This document shows positions 17,817-25,311 of a stretch of DNA of 64,000 bases, one piece after another. Origin of the DNA: XYD12-FULL-36-8 sp964613805 (GTDB taxonomy: Bacteria > Bacteroidota > Ignavibacteria > Ignavibacteriales > Ignavibacteriaceae); the NCBI GenBank assembly GCA_964613805.1, contig CAZTJF010000010.1, positions 1 to 64,000 on the forward strand. The letters run 5' to 3'. The notes beneath the pieces are model-generated. The model was given only the letters and a program-made list of their open reading frames with translations, was not told the DNA's origin and searched no databases. Numbering within the stretch: the first letter of the stretch is position 1; the number at the start of each line of letters is the position of its first letter. Made by a program: the position numbers and the translations under genes.

Positions 17817-19112
17817 ATGATCATTGGCATAAGAAGAGAAAATAAAAACGAATGGGAAAAAAGAACACCAATTATTCCCGAAGACATAAAAGATTTAATA
17901 AAAAAATATAATTTAAGAGCTATTGTTCAGCCGTCAAAAATTCGTGCATTCAGCGATGAAGAATACCTGACTGCTGGAGCGGAAATAGATGAAGATATTA
18001 ATCATGCTGATTTGATTTTTGGTGTTAAAGAAGTTCCACCTGAGTTATTGCTTTATCATAAGACTTACGTTTACTTTGCTCATGTTATTAAAGGGCAGCC
18101 GCACAATATGGAAATGTTAAGAACTGTGATGAGGCATAATTGTAATCTTATTGACTATGAAAGAATTGTTGACGAGTCAAACAAGCGGCTTATTTTCTTT
18201 GGAAGATATGCCGGTAAAGCGGGTATGATTGAAACACTTCATGCTTATGCTGAAAAACTTAAACTTAATGGAATCTCAACACCCCTTGAAAAAATAAAGC
18301 AGCCCTACCAATACCATTCAATTGAAGAAGCAAAAAACGAGATCGAGAAAATTGGTGATGAAATTAAATCAAATGGATTGCCGGAAAATGTGACTCCAAT
18401 TGTTTTTGGTTTTACCGGTTATGGAAATGTGTCGCAAGGTGCACAAATGATTTTTGATTTACTGCCAGTTAAAACTGTGCAGCCGCAAGAATTACTAAGC
18501 AATTATGATCAACTAAAAAGTGAACAGAATCATTTCGTTAAAGTAGTATTTAAAGAAGAACATACTGTAAAACCAAGAGCAGGTATATTTGATCTGCAAG
18601 AGTATTTTACTAAGCCCGAAAAATACGAATCCAATTTCGATCAATTCATTCCCCACATTGATGTGCTTGTAAATTGTATTTTGTGGACTAATAATAATCC
18701 CCGACTAATTACAAAAAATTATCTTGCAAAAAATCCTGTCATAAAGTTAAAAGTAATTGGAGATATAAGTTGCGATTTATTCGGCGGTATTGAAATTACT
18801 AATGATGTAACCGATCCTGCTAATCCATGCTATACATATTTTCCGCATGAAGATAAGTATGAAGACGGAGTAAAGAAGGATGGAATTTCAATTATGGCAA
18901 TTGATAATCTGCCATGTGAATTTCCCAAAGAAGCATCAGCAGAATTTTCGCATGTCTTAAAAAACTTTGTCTACGAAATCTATCATGCAGATTTTGAAAA
19001 AAATTTTGAGGAGCTCGAACTCGCCTACCCGATTAAGAAAGCTCTTATTGTTCATAAAGGAAAATTAACAAAAGATTATTCATACATTAACCAATATTTA
19101 AAAACGGAGTAA
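17817..19112 (+). CDS. Lysine-ketoglutarate reductase (saccharopine dehydrogenase, lysine-forming)
   Basis: Condenses L-lysine and 2-oxoglutarate to saccharopine with NAD(P)H. The 431-residue protein aligns with the N-terminal half of animal AASS: GIRRENKNEWEKRTPI at the N-terminus, VQPSKIRAFSDEEY near residue 40, LIDYERIVD near 117, FFGRYAGKAGMIETLHAY near 130, and the Rossmann segment VFGFTGYGNVSQGAQMIF near 200. In animals this domain is fused to saccharopine dehydrogenase; here the two are adjacent genes two bases apart. A GGAG site precedes the ATG. Confidence 0.92.
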   Translation: MIIGIRRENKNEWEKRTPIIPEDIKDLIKKYNLRAIVQPSKIRAFSDEEYLTAGAEIDEDINHADLIFGVKEVPPELLLYHKTYVYFAHVIKGQPHNMEMLRTVMRHNCNLIDYERIVDESNKRLIFFGRYAGKAGMIETLHAYAEKLKLNGISTPLEKIKQPYQYHSIEEAKNEIEKIGDEIKSNGLPENVTPIVFGFTGYGNVSQGAQMIFDLLPVKTVQPQELLSNYDQLKSEQNHFVKVVFKEEHTVKPRAGIFDLQEYFTKPEKYESNFDQFIPHIDVLVNCILWTNNNPRLITKNYLAKNPVIKLKVIGDISCDLFGGIEITNDVTDPANPCYTYFPHEDKYEDGVKKDGISIMAIDNLPCEFPKEASAEFSHVLKNFVYEIYHADFEKNFEELELAYPIKKALIVHKGKLTKDYSYINQYLKTE

Positions 19113-19114
19113 AA

Positions 19115-20437
19115 ATGAAAAAGGTACTAGTACTCGGCGCTGGTTTAGTTTCAAGACCAGGCGTACACTATTTATTGAAACAAAAAAACATTCAAGTAAC
19201 TGTCGCTTCAAGAACAGTGAGCAAAGCGTTAGAACTTGTGAAAGGATTCGTAAATGGAAAAGCGATTCAAGTAAATGTTGAAAATAAGGATGAATTGGCA
19301 AAGCTGATTAAGGAACATGACATCGCTATTAGCTTACTTCCATGGACTCATCATTTAATTGTTGCAGAGCTATGTATTGAGCACGGGAAACATATGGTAA
19401 CAACCTCTTATGTAAGTCCGGCAATGAAAGCACTCGATGACAAAGTTAGAGCAAAGAATCTTTTGTTCCTAAATGAAATTGGCGTTGATCCTGGAATTGA
19501 CCACATGTCTGCTATGAAAATAATCCATGAAATTGAAGCAGAAGGCGGAAAAGTTCTTCATTTTTATTCCTATTGCGGCGGTTTACCAGCACCAAAGGAT
19601 AATAACAATCCATTTGGCTATAAGTTCTCTTGGAGCCCACGAGGAGTTGTTCTCGCCTCCCGTAATTCAGCAAAGTTTTATGAAAACGGTAAGACAGTTG
19701 ATGTTGAAAGTAAAAATCTTTTTGCAAATCCTGAAGTTGAAGAAATTGAGGGATTAGGAAAGTTTGAGGTTTATCCAAATCGTGATTCTACTCCCTACAA
19801 AGAACTCTATGGTTTAAAAGATGCATTGACAGTTAAGCGCGGCACTTATAGAAATATCGGTTGGTGTGAGACTTTGCGAGCAATTGTAAATTTAGGATTG
19901 GTTGATGAAACCCCAGTTCCTTCAATAAAAGGCAGCACTTTTAAGAAAGCGATGGCTTATGCACTCAAAGCAAAAGAGACAGACAATTTAAAAGAATTAG
20001 CTGCTAAAAAAGTTGGTATTAACGTAAACTCGAAAATTATTGAGAGAATGGATTGGTTAGGATTATTCAGTGATGAAGTGATTCCAAAAGCTGATAACTT
20101 ACTTGATATGCTAAGCGATAGAATGCAGGAAAAGCTTTACTTCAGAGAAGGTGAAGTTGATCTACTTCTGCTCAGACATAGATTCATTGTTGAGAATAAA
20201 GATAAATCTAAAGATTTGATTACATCAACATTGATTGATTTTGGAATTTCGCATGGTGATTCTTCAATGGCACGAACTGTAAGCTTGCCAATGGCAATTG
20301 CAACCGCAATGATGTGCGACGGCAGAATTAAAGCGAGCGGTGTGAGAATTCCTAACACCAAAGATATTTACGAACCGGTTCTCGCCGAACTTGAAAATCT
20401 AAATATCAAGATGGTTGAAAAGAGAAGTAGAATTTAA
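19115..20437 (+). CDS. Saccharopine dehydrogenase (glutamate-forming)
   Basis: Splits saccharopine oxidatively into glutamate and alpha-aminoadipic semialdehyde, which the divergent ALDH7 enzyme then oxidises. The 440-residue protein corresponds to the C-terminal half of animal AASS: nucleotide-binding VLVLGAGLVSRPGVHYLL, then SLLPWTHH near residue 75, NEIGVDPGIDHMSAM near 119, and SYCGGLPAPKDNNNPFGYKF near 150, all close to the eukaryotic enzyme. It starts two bases after the reductase stop with GGAG overlapping that stop region, so the pair is one operon. Confidence 0.93.
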   Translation: MKKVLVLGAGLVSRPGVHYLLKQKNIQVTVASRTVSKALELVKGFVNGKAIQVNVENKDELAKLIKEHDIAISLLPWTHHLIVAELCIEHGKHMVTTSYVSPAMKALDDKVRAKNLLFLNEIGVDPGIDHMSAMKIIHEIEAEGGKVLHFYSYCGGLPAPKDNNNPFGYKFSWSPRGVVLASRNSAKFYENGKTVDVESKNLFANPEVEEIEGLGKFEVYPNRDSTPYKELYGLKDALTVKRGTYRNIGWCETLRAIVNLGLVDETPVPSIKGSTFKKAMAYALKAKETDNLKELAAKKVGINVNSKIIERMDWLGLFSDEVIPKADNLLDMLSDRMQEKLYFREGEVDLLLLRHRFIVENKDKSKDLITSTLIDFGISHGDSSMARTVSLPMAIATAMMCDGRIKASGVRIPNTKDIYEPVLAELENLNIKMVEKRSRI

Positions 20438-20455
20438 TTGAATAAAAATAGTTTT

Positions 20456-20552
20456 GTCATCACGATCCCGATGGCATTGCCATCGGGAGAAGTGATCTCA
20501 TTCTTGAAATAAAAACTAAAGATCGCTTCGTCACGCCGCTCCTCGCAATGAC
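20456..20552. repeat. Intergenic palindromic repeat (REP/MITE-like)
   Basis: A 97-base stretch that begins GTCAT and ends ATGAC. Its left half is a perfect hairpin, CCCGATGGC (20467-20475), ATT, GCCATCGGG (20479-20487), flanked by ATCAC/GTGAT. Its right half (20521-20552) contains CTTCGTCACGCCGCTCCTCG, a non-coding repeat core that recurs in many bacterial genomes. It is GC-rich against the surroundings. It lies 18 bases after the saccharopine dehydrogenase stop and may work as a terminator, but it has no T run. Confidence 0.72.
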
Positions 20553-20667
20553 TTTTAGCTCACTTTCAAGGCAGCTACTCTTTAAGGGAGAAAATTGAAC
20601 TTGATATTAATCTGAAATACTTTATTTTTCGCTTGTCAATAAACTAAACTTAATAATAACTACTTGC

Positions 20668-20699
20668 ATGATTCGGCTCCACGGTGGAGCCGCAATCAT
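20668..20699. repeat. Near-perfect palindrome upstream of rsmI
   Basis: CGGCTCCAC (20674-20682) and GTGGAGCCG (20684-20692) flank a single G, and ATGATT/AATCAT extends the symmetry outward. It ends 10 bases before the rsmI start codon, in the 5' leader. It could be a mobile palindromic repeat or an RNA structure affecting translation of rsmI. Confidence 0.75.
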
Positions 20700-20709
20700 T
20701 TTAAATTAA

Positions 20710-21387
20710 ATGAATGGAAAACTTTACATAGTCAGCACGCCGATTGGAAATCTTGGAGATATTACTCTACGGGCTATTGAAATACTAAAATCAGTTGATT
20801 TTATTGCATGTGAGGATACAAGAGTTACATCTGTTCTATTAAATCATTTCAGCATAAAGAAGGAACTTTATTCACTCAATGCCGCAAGTGAAAAATTCAA
20901 AGCACAGAATGTTGTTGACAGAATCAAGCATGGCGAATATTGTGCTTTGGTTACTGATGCCGGCACACCAGGAATTTCTGATCCCGGAACACGCTTGATT
21001 AATCTTGCCATCAAAGAAAATATTGAAGTCGTTTCGGTGCCCGGTGCAATTGCTTTAGTAGCAGCACTTTCTTTAAGCGGATTCCCGAGTGATTCATTCG
21101 TGTTTGAGGGTTTTCTGCCAAATAAAAAAGGCAGACAAAAAAATTTGAAGCTGCTGGCTAATGAGGAACGTACAATTGTTTTATATGAATCTACTTATCG
21201 AATAAAAAAGTTGCTTGAAGAATTAAATGAAATAATGCCTGAGCGACAAATAGTAATTTGTCGTGAGTTAACTAAAATATTTGAAGAAGTGATTAGGGGA
21301 ACAGTTCAATTAATTCATGAAAGATCAGAAGAGTTGACTCTGAAAGGTGAGTTTGTTGTTGTGATTGCTCCAAAGGATTGGCGTTAG
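20710..21387 (+). CDS. rsmI: 16S rRNA (cytidine1402-2'-O)-methyltransferase
   Basis: Adds the 2'-O-methyl group to C1402 of 16S rRNA at the decoding centre. The 225-residue protein shows the tetrapyrrole-methylase fold of this family: LYIVSTPIGNLGDITLRAI at the N-terminus, IACEDTRVT near residue 33, TDAGTPGISDPGTRL near residue 80 and VPGAIALVAALSLSGFP near 110. It is shorter than the E. coli protein (about 286 residues), as is common in this phylum. No good Shine-Dalgarno sequence precedes it; the leader is AT-rich and holds a palindrome. Confidence 0.95.
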   Translation: MNGKLYIVSTPIGNLGDITLRAIEILKSVDFIACEDTRVTSVLLNHFSIKKELYSLNAASEKFKAQNVVDRIKHGEYCALVTDAGTPGISDPGTRLINLAIKENIEVVSVPGAIALVAALSLSGFPSDSFVFEGFLPNKKGRQKNLKLLANEERTIVLYESTYRIKKLLEELNEIMPERQIVICRELTKIFEEVIRGTVQLIHERSEELTLKGEFVVVIAPKDWR

Positions 21388-21423
21388 AGTGCAGGCGTGT
21401 AATTCATTCAAGATCAATTATTG

Positions 21424-23715
21424 TCACCTCAACAACACCATCTTTTTAGTATTTGCAAACTCCCCCGCTTGCAAAGTAAAAAAATAAACGCCGCTTGCCA
21501 TTCGGTATTGCTGCGTATTAAAAATTACAGAATAAGTTCCCGGATTCATTTCTTCATTTACGAGTGTAGCAATTTCTCTACCAAGGATATCGTAAATTTT
21601 TAAAAAAGCCCTCACCCGTCCTTCGGACGCCCTCTCCCCAAGGGAGAGGGAGAATCTTATTGTCGTTGTCGGATTAAAAGGATTTGGGTAATTCTGAAAT
21701 AGCTCAAACTTCTCTGGTAAAATATTTTCGTTTACTATATCTGAAATTATGTAAGTCCTATTTGTCGTGAAGTAAAAAGTATCAGCAGGAGTGATTGGTC
21801 TTTTAGTTAAAACAAAATTTGTATCGCTAATACCTGGCAAAATTACATTCCCTGATGGCGTATTGGTGTTAATTTGTGCATGCGTATTAAAAGGATTTAC
21901 TTGATAAGGCGGAGGAGTAATGAACACAATATCTTCTTTAGGATCCCACTTGTTGTTCTTAGTTGCTGCTAATTCTTTAATTAAAATTGTTAACTTTCCA
22001 CTGGTCATTAAATTGATCACTTTAAATGGAACCATAACGTTTTTTTGTCCCGTTATTGACAAAGCAGTATCAAGTGGAGCAGCATATTGCCCGGTTGATA
22101 AGGTATCAGTTGAACCCCAAATAAGTGCAACATCAATCGGGGCAAGAAGTTTTTGACCTGAAGTTGGGGAGACATAAGAAAAAAATAAATTACTTCCAGA
22201 GTTATTCACAAAATAAACATTTGGGTCGAGTTCTAATTTAAATTGAGGGAGAAATTCAACTGCTGTACCATCAAAAGTTGGAGTCAAGTAAAATGTATTC
22301 ACACCTTTGTTAATAGGAAAATTTTGAATTTTGATTTGCAAAGTGTTTTGATCTTCAATCTTTGCATAAACCGTGTCTGAAGAACCCGGCACTTGAAAGG
22401 AAACTCGATATGTGTGCCCATTTAATGCCATTGAATCAACAACATGGGTAACTATTTTAGCAGTTGTGGCTCCTGTTGGATGAGAATTGTAAGATGGATT
22501 TATAACTCCTTGCGGCTTTTCAGGTTTGACTCTCTTAGCAACAATATCATAATCGCTTCCAAATTGTTCCCAGCTTGCCCAAACAACTAAAATTTCATCA
22601 TCAGCAGTTACAATAAAATCTGGTTCCCATTGGAACGAATTTGTATATGTATTTACAATAGTTTCAAAAGTATAACGCTGATTATTTTCATCAATGAATG
22701 CAACAGCAATTCCTTCTCGACTTCCGTCTTGTTTCCATGTTGACCAAACAACTGCAGCTTTTTTACCTGTTAACTTTTTAATTCGTGGAAGCCACTGATA
22801 TTGTGTTTTAGTTTTATTCACAAGTGTTTCTGGTCCAAATTTCTGTCCAGCAGAATTAAATCTTTGAACATAAATGCCGCCATCGTCGCCATCTTGCTCC
22901 CAGCTGCACCAAGCAACAATGAATGAATCGTCGTTAAAAATTTCAACATCTCCATACCATTGATAATCATTTGTATAAGTGTTTATTTGAAGTTCATTCG
23001 TGATTGGAGAACCATCCGAATTAAATATTCTTCCAAACATTCCATAACCAGAACCATCCTGCTTAAACGATTCCCAAATAATTACAAATTTTCCATCAGA
23101 AAAATATTTGACTTTTGGTTTAGCTTGGCTGTAAGCAATTGTTACATTGACTCTGAATTCCGATCCGACTTTATTTCCATTAACATCAAATCGCTGAGTA
23201 TAAACTCCCCTATCACCTCCATCCTGATACCACGAATCCCAAACAACAATAAAATCTCCATTCGATTTTATTGAAACAGATGGATTACTTTGTGTATGAA
23301 GAGTATTCGTGTTAACCAAGAATTCATTTCCTTGAGGTGAATTCTGATTAAATATCCTTGCTTTAATATCATAGTTTGATTGAAGATCAGTGAAGGATGA
23401 CCAAACAACAACACTTCTTCCATTGGCGTTCGTTGCAATAACAGGTTTTTCTTGATTATTGGATGTAGAACTGTTGACTAAAACCTCACTGCTAACTTTT
23501 GCATCATTTGAGTTGTACATTTGAAGGTAAATATCACTCTTAGAATTAGCTGAAACTTGATTTAGCGATTGCCAAACTACATAATAATTCCCGCTTCCAT
23601 CTTTATCAATTGAAGGCCATCTTTGAGTTGAATCTGTAAAAGTATTAACTACAAATTCATTTTGTGAAATAAGAAGAGTTGAACTTACTACAATCAGCAA
23701 AAATATCTTTTTCAT
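21424..23715 (-). CDS. Secreted seven-repeat (probable beta-propeller) protein with type IX sorting domain
   Basis: A 763-residue exported protein of unknown ligand. After the signal peptide (KKIFLLIVVSSTLLISQ) come seven units of about 50-58 residues, each opening with a variant of LVNT-T-Q-P and containing a VVW-S-W-QDG strand (residues about 20-410). Seven such units predict a seven-bladed propeller. An Ig-like region follows, and the last 80 residues are a type IX sorting domain (FELFQNYPNPFNPTTTIRFS ... KKMVLLR). That domain carries an in-frame palindromic insertion at 21605-21652. ATG 23715 follows GGAAAGG; the longer frame to 23790 would overlap the upstream gene and bury the signal peptide. 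Confidence 0.88.
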   Translation of the reverse strand: MKKIFLLIVVSSTLLISQNEFVVNTFTDSTQRWPSIDKDGSGNYYVVWQSLNQVSANSKSDIYLQMYNSNDAKVSSEVLVNSSTSNNQEKPVIATNANGRSVVVWSSFTDLQSNYDIKARIFNQNSPQGNEFLVNTNTLHTQSNPSVSIKSNGDFIVVWDSWYQDGGDRGVYTQRFDVNGNKVGSEFRVNVTIAYSQAKPKVKYFSDGKFVIIWESFKQDGSGYGMFGRIFNSDGSPITNELQINTYTNDYQWYGDVEIFNDDSFIVAWCSWEQDGDDGGIYVQRFNSAGQKFGPETLVNKTKTQYQWLPRIKKLTGKKAAVVWSTWKQDGSREGIAVAFIDENNQRYTFETIVNTYTNSFQWEPDFIVTADDEILVVWASWEQFGSDYDIVAKRVKPEKPQGVINPSYNSHPTGATTAKIVTHVVDSMALNGHTYRVSFQVPGSSDTVYAKIEDQNTLQIKIQNFPINKGVNTFYLTPTFDGTAVEFLPQFKLELDPNVYFVNNSGSNLFFSYVSPTSGQKLLAPIDVALIWGSTDTLSTGQYAAPLDTALSITGQKNVMVPFKVINLMTSGKLTILIKELAATKNNKWDPKEDIVFITPPPYQVNPFNTHAQINTNTPSGNVILPGISDTNFVLTKRPITPADTFYFTTNRTYIISDIVNENILPEKFELFQNYPNPFNPTTTIRFSLSLGERASEGRVRAFLKIYDILGREIATLVNEEMNPGTYSVIFNTQQYRMASGVYFFTLQAGEFANTKKMVLLR
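21605..21652 (-). repeat. Palindromic element inserted in frame in the sorting domain
   Basis: On the plus strand, CGTCC-TTC-GGACG (21617-21629) is followed by CCCTCTCCC-CAA-GGGAGAGGG (21630-21650). It adds about 14 residues (SLGERASEGRVRA and neighbours) where related tails run straight from TTTIRFSL to LKIYD. It is GC-rich and resembles the element between nuoL and nuoK. Confidence 0.75.
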
Positions 23716-23726
23716 TTTACCTTTCC

Positions 23727-24365
23727 TCACTTCATCTGAAAATCTAATAATGGTAAACTGGAAGCACCGCTGATAGTATAATGCCACCACTCTGCATCGT
23801 AGTATACAAAACCCCCAACTTGAGTCATCATATTGTAAAGTAATGTTCTGTTAGCAATAACATTAGCCGGAAGATTCATGTATGAATGAGAAGCTTCTGG
23901 TCCAAACCAGTCAAATTCTGTTGGCATTGGAATTTCTTGTCCCGTAGCCATATCAATAATTGATACATCAACTGCTCCGCCGCGATTGTGGATTGAACCT
24001 GATGCGGGATCAGCTACATAAACCGGATTTGGAAAAATTTCAAACATTAAATACTGGACTGCACGAGGACGATAACCATCGTAAATTTTGATTCCAAGTC
24101 CTTGTGTATAATTTACTCCATTATATGAATTAATTTGCTTGAGACTATCATGCACAATTTTCAGTTTGGTTATGGCTCCGATTGATAAATATGCTTCATC
24201 AATTGTATATAATTTTTGGTCCGTGAAGTTATTTACTGTACTGTAACGAAGATCAAGACCGATATCGGGAATCAATTGTTTTACAGGTATGACTTCATCC
24301 GAAGCTGATTGTGCATTCATAAATGCTGTGATTATTGTAAGATATGCTGCTAAGAATGTCTTCAT
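23727..24365 (-). CDS. Exported D-alanyl-D-alanine dipeptidase (VanX/M15 family)
   Basis: A zinc peptidase that cleaves D-Ala-D-Ala, most likely for peptidoglycan turnover. The 212-residue protein has a signal peptide (MKTFLAAYLTIITAFMNAQS). Motifs are YDGYRP near residue 95, zinc ligands in SIHNRGGAVD (His and Asp, near 123-132) and EWWHYT (catalytic Glu and third ligand His) near residue 193. No vanH, vanA or vanRS genes lie nearby, so a vancomycin-resistance role is not supported. It starts an operon with the seven-repeat secreted protein, 11 bases downstream. Confidence 0.9.
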   Translation of the reverse strand: MKTFLAAYLTIITAFMNAQSASDEVIPVKQLIPDIGLDLRYSTVNNFTDQKLYTIDEAYLSIGAITKLKIVHDSLKQINSYNGVNYTQGLGIKIYDGYRPRAVQYLMFEIFPNPVYVADPASGSIHNRGGAVDVSIIDMATGQEIPMPTEFDWFGPEASHSYMNLPANVIANRTLLYNMMTQVGGFVYYDAEWWHYTISGASSLPLLDFQMK

Positions 24366-24453
24366 TTCATCCTCAACTTATTGAAGTGTAATTTTCTTTT
24401 TGTAAATATAGCCAATAAAATTTTTAGTTTTATGTTATTGAGGAAGAGAAAAT

Positions 24454-25254
24454 ATGAAAAGCTCGAAATATTTAGACAAAATTATTTACGATAATATTTC
24501 TGGTTCATTAGAAATTGTACAAAATATCAATGAATATCTCAAAGCAAATCTTAATGATATTAATTTGATAAAGCAATCATTAAAAACTATCAAATCTAAA
24601 ATGAAAAGTTTTGAAGCAGTTATAAATTATGCAAATGATCTTAGCAGGTTTATTGCAGCAGGTGACTACAGTGGTTTAAATAAATTCCTACATGAATTCC
24701 AGAATAAAAGTGATTATTCATTTCATAAAATTTATCTTAACATTAAACCTCTGCTCAAGAATACTAAAAGAATATTTACTCTTTCAAACAGCAAAACTGT
24801 TTACCAAGTATTGAAATATTTCAATGAAGATAAAAATCCGGCTAATGTTATAATTGCTGAATCTCGACCAGTTCTTGAGGGTAGAATATTAGCAAAGAAA
24901 TTGCTCAAATTAGGAATAGAGGTTACTCTCATCCCAGATTGTGATTCCGCAAATTTCATTTCCAACTGTGACGCCGTTCTACTTGGAGCAGATAAGATTT
25001 TAAGCAATGGTGATGTTGTAAATAAAACTGGTAGTATAAGCATAGCTATCATTGCAAAGTATTTTAATAAGCCAGTTTATGTTTTAGCATCCGATAAGAA
25101 ATTATCAAAACAAAAAATATTCAGGCAGGAACTTCAAAATCCTAAGGAAGTTTGGCGGTATGAGCATCCAAATTTAAAAATTGTGAGTTATTATTTTGAA
25201 GTCATACCAAGAAATTTAATTTCAAAAGTTATTACAGAAAGCAATGTTTATTGA
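24454..25254 (+). CDS. eIF-2B-like / sugar-phosphate isomerase family protein
   Basis: A 266-residue protein of the translation initiation factor 2B superfamily, which also includes methylthioribose-1-phosphate isomerase and ribose-1,5-bisphosphate isomerase. Family motifs are VIIAESRPVLEGR near residue 130, LLGADKILSNGDVVNKTGS near residue 172 and KPVYVLASDKKL near 205. The N-terminal 100 residues are helical. It lacks clear markers to choose a substrate, so enzyme activity is not assigned; bacteria do not use eIF2B. A GAGGAAGAG site precedes the ATG. It stands alone, divergent from the VanX-like gene. Confidence 0.75.
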   Translation: MKSSKYLDKIIYDNISGSLEIVQNINEYLKANLNDINLIKQSLKTIKSKMKSFEAVINYANDLSRFIAAGDYSGLNKFLHEFQNKSDYSFHKIYLNIKPLLKNTKRIFTLSNSKTVYQVLKYFNEDKNPANVIIAESRPVLEGRILAKKLLKLGIEVTLIPDCDSANFISNCDAVLLGADKILSNGDVVNKTGSISIAIIAKYFNKPVYVLASDKKLSKQKIFRQELQNPKEVWRYEHPNLKIVSYYFEVIPRNLISKVITESNVY

Positions 25255-25311
25255 AGAATAAACAATTATAGTAAACAAAATTCATTTGCAACGAACATTT
25301 TCTCTTAATCT

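Noticed and set aside
23716..23790. A longer N-terminus for the seven-repeat secreted protein
   Set aside because: It overlaps the VanX-like gene and puts 25 residues before an evident signal peptide; ATG 23715 has its own GGAAAGG site.
23727..24365. A vancomycin-resistance gene cluster (VanX, with a VanZ-like gene elsewhere)
   Set aside because: No vanH, vanA-type ligase or vanRS nearby; the VanZ-like gene is 30 kb away. Wall recycling is the simpler reading.
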